Part shown: one piece after another, positions 7,232 to 15,054 of the stretch
Layout of the letters: each line of letters opens with the position of its first letter
How positions within the stretch are numbered: the stretch's first letter is position 1
Assembly (NCBI RefSeq): GCF_030695085.1
Contig: NZ_JAUYTS010000149.1
Span: forward strand, 1 to 35,149
Direction: 5' to 3'
Origin: Falsiroseomonas sp.
GTDB taxonomy: Bacteria > Pseudomonadota > Alphaproteobacteria > Acetobacterales > Acetobacteraceae
DNA: 35,149 nucleotides
Program-made: the position numbers and the translations under genes
Notes under the pieces: generated by a model
What the model was told of the DNA's origin: nothing
Databases searched by the model: none
Seen by the model: the letters and a program-made list of their open reading frames with translations, nothing else

Positions 7232-7885
7232 ATGCTGCAACCCCTGCTGCTGGCGCTGCGCCAGATCCCCGACCCCGCCTTCCGGCGCCCCTTGTTCTTC
7301 GGCGCCCTGGGCGCGCTGGCCGGGCTGGCCGGCCTCGCCTGGCTGTCCGCCTGGGGCCTCGGCGCCGTGGCGGGGGGTGAGGGCTGGCTGGCCAACGCCG
7401 CCGCCGCGGCCGGGGTGGTGCTGGTGGCGGTCGCCGCCTGGTGGCTGTTCATCCCGCTGCTGCTGGCGGTGGCCGGGCTTTTCCTGGATGGGGTGGCGGA
7501 GGCGGTGGAGCGCCGGCACTACCCCGCACTGCCGCCACCACAAGGCGCCAGCACGGCGGTGCAGGCCTGGGGGGCGGCGGTGATGGCGGCGAAGCTGGTC
7601 GGCCTGACCCTTATCCTGCTGCCGCTGTCCTTGCTGCTGCCGGTGGTGGGCGTGGTGCTGCTTTGGGCGGTGGCCGCGATCTTCCTGGGCGACGGGCTGT
7701 TCGAGGGCGTCGCCCTGCGGCGGATGGAACGCGCTTCGGCGGATGCGCTGCGCCGGCAGCGGCGCCTGGCGATCTGGGGCCTGGGCGGCGTGCTGGCGCT
7801 GCTGGCCGCGGTGCCGGTCGCGAATTTGCTGGTGCCGGTGCTCGGCACGGCCGCGATGACGCATCTTTTGCATCGCCGGATCTGA
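7232..7885 (+). CDS. EI24-domain integral membrane protein
   Basis: About 217 residues with five or six hydrophobic segments and the loop RRHYPALPPPQG between them. The overall pattern (an FLDGVAEAVERRHYP segment, then a hydrophobic hairpin and FLGDGLFEGVALRRM) is that of the EI24/CysZ-like family common in alphaproteobacteria. CysZ members carry sulfate, but the role of this branch is unknown. I start at the ATG at 7232, which opens the conserved MLQPLLLALRQIPDP; a TTG at 7196 would add 12 residues, and no strong ribosome site marks either. Inner-membrane location is inferred from hydrophobicity. It lies between adenosine kinase and bactofilin. Confidence 0.75.
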   Translation: MLQPLLLALRQIPDPAFRRPLFFGALGALAGLAGLAWLSAWGLGAVAGGEGWLANAAAAAGVVLVAVAAWWLFIPLLLAVAGLFLDGVAEAVERRHYPALPPPQGASTAVQAWGAAVMAAKLVGLTLILLPLSLLLPVVGVVLLWAVAAIFLGDGLFEGVALRRMERASADALRRQRRLAIWGLGGVLALLAAVPVANLLVPVLGTAAMTHLLHRRI

Positions 7886-8112
7886 CCGCGATCGCATCCC
7901 GGAACTTTCCGCCCTGAACTTCCGGTGGATGAGTTGGGGAGAATTGCTGTTGCGGCACGGCGCGGCGTTGTCGGAACGCGGTGGCCCGTGTTAGCCGGTG
8001 CATCTCTACGGTGCGCCGGCAGCGCGCCCGCCGGGCCATCTGGCGCCTGTTGCGCCCGGTCGCCTCCATGGCCGGTCGCGATGCTGCCGCGAGACACCAC
8101 AGAAGGGGGACG

Positions 8113-8790
8113 ATGATGAATGTCTTCGGCCGTCGCCGGGAAGAAAAGCCCGCCGAGCCCAACCCCGAGCCGCAATCCGCCACCGTTCCCACCTCTCGCG
8201 ACCCCGATCTGGGCGCGCCCAACCGACCCACCAGGGATGCTTCCAACATGAGCCTCGCCCCGAAGCCGCCGACCCCCACCATGCCGACGCCGCCCGCCGG
8301 CACCGCCATTCCGCCGCGCCCACCCCAGATGGGCGGCCCCGCCGGTGGCCCGATGGGTGGCCCGATGGGCGGCCAGCAGCCCGGCGGCGCGCCGACCATG
8401 CCGACGCCCCGCCCGCAGGCGCCGGATCGCCGCACCCTGGTGGTCGGCCGCGGCATCAGCCTGCAGGGCACGGTGGCGGACGCCGAGCGCCTGGTGGTCG
8501 AGGGCACCGTCGAGAGCCAGATGATCCAGGCGACGGAGCTGTCGATCAGCCAGTCCGGCGTGTTCAAGGGCGAGGTCCAAGTCGAGGACGCCGAGATCGC
8601 CGGCACCTTCGACGGCACGCTGACGGCGCGCGGCCAGCTGGTCATCCGCGGCACCGGCCGCGTCATCGGCACGGCGCGCTGCCGCCGCCTGATGGTCGAG
8701 GATGGCGGCCAGATCTCCGGCAAGATGGAGATGCTGGGCGACGCGCAGGTTGCCCCCGGCCCGGCGCCGCGCGCCTACGCGGAGGGTTGA
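8113..8790 (+). CDS. bactofilin family cytoskeletal protein
   Basis: A 225-residue bactofilin. Residues 1-103 form a long Pro/Gly/Met-rich, probably disordered N-terminal tail (GGPMGGPMGG repeats). Residues about 105-215 form the bactofilin beta-helix (DUF583), with the turns GRGISLQGTVADAERLVVEG, VFKGEVQVEDAEIAGTFDG and GRVIGTARCRRLMVEDGGQI. Bactofilins polymerise without nucleotide and scaffold cell-wall enzymes or polar structures. The N-terminal tail is longer than usual. Two in-frame ATGs (8113 and 8116) follow AAGGGGGA; the second has the better spacing. It is coupled to the following lipoprotein gene by a TGATG overlap, suggesting that the two act together at the envelope. Confidence 0.92.
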   Translation: MMNVFGRRREEKPAEPNPEPQSATVPTSRDPDLGAPNRPTRDASNMSLAPKPPTPTMPTPPAGTAIPPRPPQMGGPAGGPMGGPMGGQQPGGAPTMPTPRPQAPDRRTLVVGRGISLQGTVADAERLVVEGTVESQMIQATELSISQSGVFKGEVQVEDAEIAGTFDGTLTARGQLVIRGTGRVIGTARCRRLMVEDGGQISGKMEMLGDAQVAPGPAPRAYAEG

Positions 8791-9362
8791 TGCAGTCCCG
8801 CGGCGCCGTTCCGGTGTCGCGGGCGCATCTGCTGCGGCTTCCCATCCTGGCATCGCTGCTGCTGGGCGCGGCCTGCGCCCAGCAGGACCGGGCCGACCCG
8901 GTGGTGGTGTTGCAGGAGGCGTTGGCCTCGCACCAGGCCAGCCTCGCCGGCATCGCCCCGCGCCCGGCGGCGGCCGGCGGGGAAGGCTCGGTCGCGCCGC
9001 CCACGCCGCCACCCCCGCTGCTGCCCCGCAATGCGGCGGCCGGGGCGCCACCCACCATGGCGGGGCAGTTGGTGGGCCACCCACCCGGCGCGGTCCGCGC
9101 CTGGCTCGGCGAACCCCGGCTGCGGCGGGAGGAGGGCCATGCCGAGATCTGGCACTACCAGGGCCCGCAATGCCATCTGGACCTGTTCTTCTACCGCGAG
9201 GATGCGCCCGGCGCCGGGCTGCTGGTGGCCTTTGCCGCCGCGCGCGCCATCGGCACCGCGCGGCGTGGCGAGGCGGCCTGCCTGCAGGACATCGCGCGCG
9301 GCGCCACCATCCCCTCCGCCCCCGAGGCCCCGCCCACGCCTGAGCCGACCCTGGGCGCGTGA
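8790..9362 (+). CDS. putative BamE/SmpA-like lipoprotein
   Basis: A 190-residue protein with a hydrophobic N-terminal segment ending in LLGAACAQQ. The Cys at about residue 29 fits a lipobox (LGAAC is close to the L-A/S-G/A-C consensus), so it is probably lipid-anchored. After a Pro/Ala-rich linker the C-terminal half contains LVGHPPGAVRAWLGEP, then EIWHYQGPQCHLDLFFY, the pattern of SmpA/OmlA (BamE)-like domains. Its ATG shares one base with the bactofilin stop (TGATG), so translation is coupled. An envelope-assembly role alongside bactofilin is inference; the domain call is by pattern, and this is not the canonical BamE gene context. Confidence 0.7.
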   Translation: MQSRGAVPVSRAHLLRLPILASLLLGAACAQQDRADPVVVLQEALASHQASLAGIAPRPAAAGGEGSVAPPTPPPPLLPRNAAAGAPPTMAGQLVGHPPGAVRAWLGEPRLRREEGHAEIWHYQGPQCHLDLFFYREDAPGAGLLVAFAAARAIGTARRGEAACLQDIARGATIPSAPEAPPTPEPTLGA

Positions 9363-9650
9363 GGCGACAGGCTGCTGCCGCGTTCCAGGATTCTCAGGGT
9401 GTTGCCGCGCCAGCTGATGCGCAGGCCTCCGGACCTGGCGGAGAACCGGGCGCGGCTGTTCCAAGCAGGCGCGTGGACCAACCGCCTCGCCCCGGCGATT
9501 CCCTGGCGCCCGGCCCGCTACGGATTGCCGCCACGAGAATCCCTCCGCCACGCAACCCTGCCTCTATCTCGTGGCGGTGGCGCGACGGTGACGGCTTCCG
9601 CAGGATGGGCACACACGTATCGAGGCGCCTGACCGGATGATTCGGATCGC
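9363..9650. other. 288-base gap with gene-like but unassignable sequence
   Basis: No gene can be defended here. Both strands carry open frames across most of the gap. The plus-strand frame from 9399 reads MLPRQLMRRPPDLAENRARL and continues for 77 codons; the minus-strand frame ending inside the lipoprotein gene reads LRISWRGNTLRILERGSS. Neither has a ribosome site. It may be a decayed gene or simply GC-rich non-coding DNA carrying the promoter of the AEC transporter at 9651. Confidence 0.4.
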
Positions 9651-10568
9651 ATGACCCATTGGCTGGATGCCTTCGTGCCGGTCTTCGGCCTGCTGGCGCT
9701 CGGCGCGCTGCTGCGCCGGCAATTGCTGCGCGATGACACGATCTGGGCGGGGATCGAGAAGTTGGTCTTCTGGGTGCTGCTGCCCAGCCTGATCGTCACC
9801 GCCCTGGCCAATATGCGGCTGGCGGATCTGCCGGTTGGCGGGCTGGCGGGCACCATCTGGGGCGCGCTGCTGGCGGGCACCGCGATTTCGCTGGTGCTGG
9901 CGCGCGGGCTGCGGGCGGGGCACCCGGCGATGACCTCCATCCTGCAGGGCGGCATCCGCTTCAACAACCTGATGGGCTTCGCCATCGCTGGCGCCATCTG
10001 GGGCCCCGCGGGCATCGCGCTGTGCGCCATCTGCACCGGGCTGATCGTGCCGATGGTGCAGACCATCACCACGCTCGCCTTCGCGCTGGGCGGGGAGGGG
10101 CGGGTGCGGCCCATGCGGCTGCTGCGGCAGGTGCTGCTGAACCCGCTGATCATCGCCTGCGCGCTGGGCTTCGCGCTGTCCCTGCTGGGCGGCCTGCCGG
10201 CGGGGCTCAGCCCGATGGTGCGGGTGCTGGGCCAGGCCTCGGTGGCGCTCGGGCTGCTGTGTGTCGGCGCGGCGCTGACGCTGAAGGGACTGGGCGACCG
10301 GCCCTTGGCGCAAGCGGCAACCGCGGTGCTGAAGCTGGGCGTGGTACCGCTGATCACCTTCGGCCTGGCCACCGCCTTCGGCCTGGCGCCGCTGCCCACC
10401 GCCATCGTGGTGATGCTGATGGCGCTGCCCACGGCGGCGACCAGCTATGTGATGGCGCGCGCCATGGGCGGCGATGCGCCGCTGATGGCGGCCATCACCA
10501 CCAGCGAGCATGTGGTTTCCATCATCACCCTGCCGTTGTGGATCTGGTTCCTCGGCAGCCGGATGTAG
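9651..10568 (+). CDS. AEC-family transporter (auxin efflux carrier type)
   Basis: A 305-residue membrane protein with about ten hydrophobic segments. The pattern of the AEC family is visible: an N-terminal FVPVFGLLALGALLRR, the TM4-5 FNNLMGFAIAGAIWG, the second-half LNPLIIACALGFALSL, the SVALGLLCVGAAL hinge segment, and LPTAATSYVMARAMGGD near the C-terminus. AEC proteins export organic anions (malate or malonate type, or auxin-like acids) across the inner membrane; the substrate here is unknown. The ATG at 9651 is the first in frame and opens the conserved region. It converges on trpS with an 18-base gap and no obvious terminator between them. Confidence 0.88.
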   Translation: MTHWLDAFVPVFGLLALGALLRRQLLRDDTIWAGIEKLVFWVLLPSLIVTALANMRLADLPVGGLAGTIWGALLAGTAISLVLARGLRAGHPAMTSILQGGIRFNNLMGFAIAGAIWGPAGIALCAICTGLIVPMVQTITTLAFALGGEGRVRPMRLLRQVLLNPLIIACALGFALSLLGGLPAGLSPMVRVLGQASVALGLLCVGAALTLKGLGDRPLAQAATAVLKLGVVPLITFGLATAFGLAPLPTAIVVMLMALPTAATSYVMARAMGGDAPLMAAITTSEHVVSIITLPLWIWFLGSRM

Positions 10569-10586
10569 CGTCAAGACAAGCCGGCA

Positions 10587-11588
10587 TTACCGACGCGGCA
10601 GGAACCCCACGATTTCCTCGGCCCGGGCGCAGATCGGCGCGGCGATCGCCTCGGCCCGGTCGGCGCCGAGGCGAAGCTGCGCATCGAGCGTCGCCGGGTC
10701 GTCCAGCAGCCGCGACATTTCCTTGCGGATCGGGTCGAGATGCGCGACCAGGGCGCCCACCAGCACCTCCTTGAACGCGCCGAAGCCCTTGCCCTCATGC
10801 TCCCGCAGCACATTCTCCGGCAGGGTGCCGGTGATGGCGGCGAGGATGCCGACCAGGTTGCGCGCCTCCGGCCGGTTCTCGAGGCCCGAGGCATGGCCGG
10901 GCAGGGGCTCGGCATCCGTGCGCGCCTTGCGGATCTTCTGGGCGATGGCGTCGTGGTCGTCGGTCAGGTTGATGCGCGACTGGTCGGAGGGGTCCGACTT
11001 CGACATCTTCTTCGTGCCGTCGCGCAGCGACATCACCCGCGCCGCGACGCCCTGGATCAGCGGCTCGATCTTCGGGAAGAATTCCACGCCGTAATCGTGG
11101 TTGAATTTCTGGGCGATGTCGTTGGCCAGCTCCAGATGCTGGCGCTGGTCGTCGCCGACCGGCACCTGGGTCGCGTGGTAGGTCAGGATGTCGGCGGCCA
11201 TCAGGTTGGGGTAGACATACAGGCCGCTGGACGCGGCTTCGCGGTCCTTGCCGGCCTTGTCCTTGAACTGGGTCATCCGGTTCAGCCAGCCGAGGCGCGC
11301 CACGCAATTGAAGATCCAGGCCAGCCGGGTATGGGCATGGACATGGGATTGCAGGAACAGGGTGCAGCGCTTCGGGTCCAGCCCGCAGGCGATCAGCGCC
11401 GCGCCCATCTCCCGCGTCTGTCGCGCCAGCTCCCTCGGGTCCTGCCAGACGGTGATGGCGTGCAGATCGACCACGCAGAAGATCGCCTCATGCGTGTCCT
11501 GCATCGGCACCCAGTTGCGGATGGCGCCGAGGTAGTTGCCGAGGGTGGGCACGCCGGAGGGCTGGATGCCGGAGAAGACGCGGGTCAT
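10587..11588 (-). CDS. trpS: tryptophanyl-tRNA synthetase
   Basis: A 333-residue class I aminoacyl-tRNA synthetase that charges tRNA(Trp). Key motifs: [18 protein letters not shown] at the N-terminus, where TLGN (15-18) stands for the HIGH signature; GDDQ (145-148), typical of TrpRS; and KMSKS (194-198). The C-terminal anticodon-binding helical part is present and the length is normal for bacterial TrpRS. The start ATG directly precedes the conserved [11 protein letters not shown], so it is secure. It is divergent from secB (about 140 bases apart) and convergent with the AEC gene. No leader peptide or T-box is seen, and none is expected in this group. Confidence 0.97.
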   Translation of the reverse strand: MTRVFSGIQPSGVPTLGNYLGAIRNWVPMQDTHEAIFCVVDLHAITVWQDPRELARQTREMGAALIACGLDPKRCTLFLQSHVHAHTRLAWIFNCVARLGWLNRMTQFKDKAGKDREAASSGLYVYPNLMAADILTYHATQVPVGDDQRQHLELANDIAQKFNHDYGVEFFPKIEPLIQGVAARVMSLRDGTKKMSKSDPSDQSRINLTDDHDAIAQKIRKARTDAEPLPGHASGLENRPEARNLVGILAAITGTLPENVLREHEGKGFGAFKEVLVGALVAHLDPIRKEMSRLLDDPATLDAQLRLGADRAEAIAAPICARAEEIVGFLPRR

Positions 11589-11728
11589 CGAAGGATACTC
11601 TGCTTGGGCGGGGTGCCCCTTGTGCCGCCTGTGCGGCGCACGTCAAGCCGTGACCCGCTCCACCCTGGCCCGGCGCGGTGGCGCGTGGTAGCCCGCGGCA
11701 GCCGATCTTCGCATGAGCGGGAACCCCG

Positions 11729-12256
11729 ATGTCCGACCTGAACGCACCTTCCTCCCCCATCCCGAACGGCGCTCCCGCCGGCCCGAACCAGAGCGGCCAG
11801 CCGGCCCCGCCGCTGCAGCTGAACATCCAGTACACGAAGGACCTGTCCTTCGAAGTGCCTGGCGCGCCCGAGATCTATGTGACCCTGCGCGAGCAGCCGC
11901 GCGTCGATCTGGCGCTGGACGTGCAGGCCCGCCCGATCGAGCAGGGCCAGAACGTCTATGAGGTCTCCCTGCAGATCCGCGCCGACGCCAAGGTGGGCGA
12001 GACGCCCTGCTTCATCGCGGAACTGGTCTATTGCGGCGTCTTCACCATCAACGTGGAGCAGCAGCATCTGGAGCCGATCCTGCTGGTCGAATGCCCGCGC
12101 CTGCTGTTCCCCTTCGCCCGCAACATCCTGGCAGACATCACCCGTGACGGCGGCTTCCCGCCGGTGATGCTGGCGCCGATCGACTTCGTGGCGCTGTGGC
12201 AGAGCCGCCGTGGCCCGGGTGCGCAAGACGCGGCGCAGCCGGTCGGGGTCGCCTGA
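11729..12256 (+). CDS. secB: protein-export chaperone SecB
   Basis: A 175-residue SecB, the tetrameric cytosolic chaperone that holds preproteins unfolded and delivers them to SecA. Visible family features are YTKDLSFEVPGAPEIY, the VYEVSLQIRADAKVGE strand region, FIAELVYCGVF, and the C-terminal LLFPFARNILADITRDGGFPP, which forms the SecA/tetramer interface. An acidic/Pro-rich N-terminal extension of about 28 residues is longer than in E. coli but common in alphaproteobacteria, and the C-terminal tail past FVALW is also extended. Its 3' end is overlapped by the earliest possible start of lnt, suggesting co-transcription. Both genes serve the envelope. Confidence 0.96.
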   Translation: MSDLNAPSSPIPNGAPAGPNQSGQPAPPLQLNIQYTKDLSFEVPGAPEIYVTLREQPRVDLALDVQARPIEQGQNVYEVSLQIRADAKVGETPCFIAELVYCGVFTINVEQQHLEPILLVECPRLLFPFARNILADITRDGGFPPVMLAPIDFVALWQSRRGPGAQDAAQPVGVA

Positions 12257-13869
12257 AGCCCGATCGCGCCGCGCCGCGCCAGGGTCTCGCGCGGCGCCTT
12301 TCCACCCCGGGTCGCTGGCGGGATGCGCTGACGCGCCGGCTGGCGGGGCCGGGCTTCTGGCGCGCGCTGGCCACCGCCTTCGGCCTCGGCGCGGTCACCG
12401 CGCTGGCCTTGCCGCCGGTGCATCTGGTGCCGGTGCTGCTGCTCTCCCTGCCCGGCCTGTTCATCATGGTGACGGCGGCGCCTTCCGCCCGGCGCGCCGC
12501 CTGGATCGGGCTGGCCTGGGGCTGGGGCTTCCATGTCGCCGGCCTGCACTGGCTGACCAACGCCATCCTGACCGAGGTGGAGCGCTTCTGGTGGCTGGTG
12601 CCGATCGCGGTGCCGGCGCTCGCCCTGCCGCTTGGCGCCTTCACCATCCTGCCGGCCCTGGCCGCCCGCTGGGCCAGGCCGGGCTGGCCGGCCGCGCTCG
12701 CTTTTGCCGCTGCCTGGCTGGCGGCGGAGTTGCTGCGCGGCGTGGTCTTCACCGGCTTCCCCTGGAATCTCCTCGGCACCGTCTGGGCATTCGGCAGCCT
12801 GCCGATCCAGGCCGCCGCCTGGATCGGCGTGCATGGGCTGTCGCTGGCCACCGTCCTGCTGGCCTTGGCCCCGCTGGCCGGCCGGCGGGGCTGGATCGGC
12901 GGCGGGATCGCCCTGCTGGTCTTTGCCGGCATCGGCCTGGGCCGCCTGTGGCCGGAGGAGCCGGAGCCGGAACCCGTCACCATGGTGCTGGTGCAGGGCA
13001 ATGTGGCGCAGGAGGCCAAGTGGCGGGAGGATACCCGCCTGCCGATCTTCCAGCGCTACATCGACCTGTCCGCCGGCGGCGTCCGCACCGCGCTGCAGGA
13101 GGCACCGGGCAAACGCGTCGTCGTGGTGTGGCCGGAAACCGCCAGCCCCTTCCTGCTGGCCAGCGACCCGCGCGCGGCGGAACTCGCCACCAGCCCGTTG
13201 CCGCCGGATGCGCTGCTGCTGGCCGGCAGCGTGCGCGCGACCTTCGGCGCGGATGGCCGCGCGACGCAGGTCTGGAACAGCCTGGTGGCGCTGGATGCCC
13301 AGGGCAGCGTGCTGGATGCCTATGACAAGGCGCATCTGGTGCCCTTCGGCGAATACACCCCGCTGCGCGGCCTGCTGCCGATCCGCATCGTCGTCTCGGC
13401 GCTGGACTTCACCGCCGGGCCAGGGCTGCGCAGCATCCGCCTGCCCGGCCTGCCGGCCTTTGGCGGGCTGATCTGCTACGAGGTGATCTTCCCCGGTGCG
13501 GTGACCCCGGCGGACCGGCCCGGCTTCCTGCTGAACATCACCAATGATGCCTGGTTCGGCGTCTCCGCCGGCCCGTACCAGCACCTGGCCGCCGCCCGGC
13601 TGCGCGCGGTGGAGGAAGGCCTGCCGCTGGTGCGCGCGGCGCAGACCGGCATCTCCGCCGTTTTTGATGCGCGCGGCCGGGTAGTGGCGCGGATGGGTCT
13701 GGCGGAGACCGGGGTGGTGGTGGCGCCGCTGCCGAGCGCGGCGCCAGCCACGCTGTTTGCACGTCTCGGATTGTGGATACCGATCGGTTTGCTCGTCCTG
13801 GTATCCATTCCGCTCATGTCAGGACCGATTTCGCGAGTCGCCTCCCGCAACGATAAGGCGTCTCCATGA
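12196..13869 (+). CDS. lnt: apolipoprotein N-acyltransferase
   Basis: A 557-residue inner-membrane enzyme that adds the third acyl chain to lipoproteins. The N-terminal half has six or so membrane segments, and the C-terminal half is a periplasmic nitrilase domain. The catalytic triad is visible as Glu314 (WPETASPF), Lys378 (YDKAHLVPFGEY) and Cys427 (LICYEVIFP); the last membrane segment (LGLWIPIGLLVLVSI) closes the protein. The start is uncertain. The GTG at 12196 is the only conventional upstream start and would overlap secB by 61 bases; the in-frame CTG at 12253 (overlapping the secB stop) could be the real one, as the first ~20 residues look non-conserved. The gene ends in a small hairpin (13859-13873) that overlaps the stop. 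Confidence 0.95.
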   Translation: MAEPPWPGCARRGAAGRGRLKPDRAAPRQGLARRLSTPGRWRDALTRRLAGPGFWRALATAFGLGAVTALALPPVHLVPVLLLSLPGLFIMVTAAPSARRAAWIGLAWGWGFHVAGLHWLTNAILTEVERFWWLVPIAVPALALPLGAFTILPALAARWARPGWPAALAFAAAWLAAELLRGVVFTGFPWNLLGTVWAFGSLPIQAAAWIGVHGLSLATVLLALAPLAGRRGWIGGGIALLVFAGIGLGRLWPEEPEPEPVTMVLVQGNVAQEAKWREDTRLPIFQRYIDLSAGGVRTALQEAPGKRVVVVWPETASPFLLASDPRAAELATSPLPPDALLLAGSVRATFGADGRATQVWNSLVALDAQGSVLDAYDKAHLVPFGEYTPLRGLLPIRIVVSALDFTAGPGLRSIRLPGLPAFGGLICYEVIFPGAVTPADRPGFLLNITNDAWFGVSAGPYQHLAAARLRAVEEGLPLVRAAQTGISAVFDARGRVVARMGLAETGVVVAPLPSAAPATLFARLGLWIPIGLLVLVSIPLMSGPISRVASRNDKASP

Positions 13870-13899
13870 GACGACGCATCCGGGGGTGTGGGAGCTTTA

Positions 13900-13913
13900 T
13901 TGAGATTTCTCAA
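13900..13913. promoter_or_regulatory. palindromic operator candidate TTGAGATTTCTCAA
   Basis: A perfect inverted repeat (TTGAGA, TT, TCTCAA) lies five bases upstream of a TTGACA -35-like hexamer and about 140 bases ahead of the XRE regulator. Its position and symmetry fit binding by a dimeric helix-turn-helix protein, perhaps autoregulation by the downstream product. This AT-rich patch stands out in GC-rich surroundings. Confidence 0.5.
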
Positions 13914-13918
13914 AAGAG

Positions 13919-13947
13919 TTGACAAATCGTGACCGCCCGGATACGCC
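13919..13947 (+). promoter_or_regulatory. candidate promoter of the XRE regulator gene
   Basis: TTGACA at 13919-13924 is a perfect -35 box. Seventeen bases on, ATACGC (13942-13947) is a weak -10. It lies about 107 bases upstream of the likely GTG start at 14055 and directly next to the palindrome at 13900-13913. Confidence 0.45.
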
Positions 13948-14054
13948 TTGGTGCGGCCGCTGGGCGGGCGCTTTACTGCCCCTGCATCGGCTCCGCCCAG
14001 GCCAGGATGGCCCCCTGAACGGGTGGACATGAACTTCCCTGGACTGGAGTGCGA

Positions 14055-14507
14055 GTGGTGGCCATCCCGAGCGAAGACGTGGTCGAACGAGCGGAACGGG
14101 AGCATCGGCCGAGCCCGATCGACGTTCATGTCGGCAGCCGCGTGCGCCTGCGCCGCACCCTGCTCGGCATGAGCCAGGAAAAGCTGGGCGAGGCCCTGGG
14201 CCTTACCTTTCAACAGGTTCAGAAGTATGAGCGCGGCGCGAACCGGATCGGCGCCAGCCGGTTGTTCGACATTTCCCGCGTCCTGGACGTGCCGATCGGC
14301 TTCTTCTTCGACGACATGCCCCCCGAGATGGGCGGCAATCAGGGCCGGCGCTTCGGCGGCTTCCAGGAGCAGCAGGAAGGCTTCGAGGACGACACCCTGC
14401 ATCGGCGGGAGACGCTGGAGCTGGTCCGCGCCTATTACCGGATCACCGATGCCTCCGTGCGCAAGCGGGTTTTCGAGCTGATCAAGAGCCTGACGCCCAC
14501 CGATTGA
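14055..14507 (+). CDS. XRE-family regulator (PraR-like)
   Basis: A 150-residue protein with a central Cro/C1-type helix-turn-helix (about 24-80). VGSRVRLRRTLLGMSQEKLG, then LTFQQVQKYERGANRIGASR covers the recognition region, followed by the DVPIGFFFDD dimer-like segment and a C-terminal helix ending KRVFELIKSLTPTD. This architecture matches the small alphaproteobacterial regulators that include PraR of rhizobia, which repress attachment, biofilm or symbiosis genes. The lnt-regulator adjacency is also seen in rhizobia, though metK, which often follows there, is absent here. GTG at 14055 is preferred because GGAG lies five bases before it. Probable autoregulation through 13900-13913 is inference. 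Confidence 0.85.
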   Translation: MVAIPSEDVVERAEREHRPSPIDVHVGSRVRLRRTLLGMSQEKLGEALGLTFQQVQKYERGANRIGASRLFDISRVLDVPIGFFFDDMPPEMGGNQGRRFGGFQEQQEGFEDDTLHRRETLELVRAYYRITDASVRKRVFELIKSLTPTD

Positions 14508-14510
14508 ATT

Positions 14511-14533
14511 AACCCTCAGTGCAACTGAGGGTT
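14511..14533. terminator. bidirectional hairpin between convergent genes
   Basis: A perfect ten-base stem (AACCCTCAGT with ACTGAGGGTT) around a three-base loop. It starts four bases after the XRE regulator stop and overlaps the last codons of the DUF2244 gene on the other strand. The outer A/T pairs give short A and T ends on both strands, so it can serve both genes. Confidence 0.7.
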
Positions 14534-15019
14534 GTCAAATACGGGCTCGCGATAGCGCCGCAGGGCGGCGCCAAGCGCCTCGCCCAGATCGCGTTTCTCG
14601 GCGTCTGAGAGAAAACACCCGACCTCCACGCGGCGCCCGCGCTGCACCAGGCTCAACCGGGCAACGCCGCCGGCCACCTCCTCCAGCGCCACGCGGGTCC
14701 AATAGGGTTGCAGCACGGCTTCCCGTACGCCGCCGCGCCCATTGGCGGTGACGACGTGCAGCTGGGTCTCGGTCAGCCGCACCACCTCCCGCGCCCGGGC
14801 ACTCCAGCGCCGGTGCAGCGCCACCAGCCCCAGCACCAGCGTCACCTCGACGCCCAGGAAGCCCAGCACCGGCCAGGCGCCCAGCACCAGGAACAGCACC
14901 CCCGGCACCGCGGCCCCGGCGGCGGAGAGCAGGCACAGCAACTGCATGCCGCGCGCAGAGAGGCTCTGCGACGGTGTGCTGACGGCTTCGAACAGGATCG
15001 GTTCGGCGGTGGCTGACAT
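14516..15019 (-). CDS. DUF2244 membrane protein
   Basis: A 167-residue protein with two adjacent membrane segments (about 24-44 and 48-68) followed by a cytosolic beta-rich domain with REVVRLTETQLHV, QPYWTRVALEE and VEVGCFLSDAEKRDLGEAL. This is the layout of DUF2244, a family of unknown function widespread in alphaproteobacteria. In several of them it is adjacent to nth, as here, where it is divergent with only 35 bases between starts. The two genes must therefore share or overlap promoters. Its 3' end runs into the terminator hairpin shared with the XRE regulator. Confidence 0.85.
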   Translation of the reverse strand: MSATAEPILFEAVSTPSQSLSARGMQLLCLLSAAGAAVPGVLFLVLGAWPVLGFLGVEVTLVLGLVALHRRWSARAREVVRLTETQLHVVTANGRGGVREAVLQPYWTRVALEEVAGGVARLSLVQRGRRVEVGCFLSDAEKRDLGEALGAALRRYREPVFDNPQLH

Positions 15020-15054
15020 CTTCCTTCACTATGGGGTAGGGCTGGCATTCCGCC

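Noticed and set aside
7886..8112. Promoter of bactofilin (TTGTCG ... TTAGCC)
   Set aside because: Weak match to sigma-70 boxes in GC-rich DNA; not strong enough to annotate.
13859..13873. CGTCTC-CAT-GAGACG hairpin at the lnt stop
   Set aside because: Six-base stem overlapping the stop and no T-run; too weak to call a terminator on its own.
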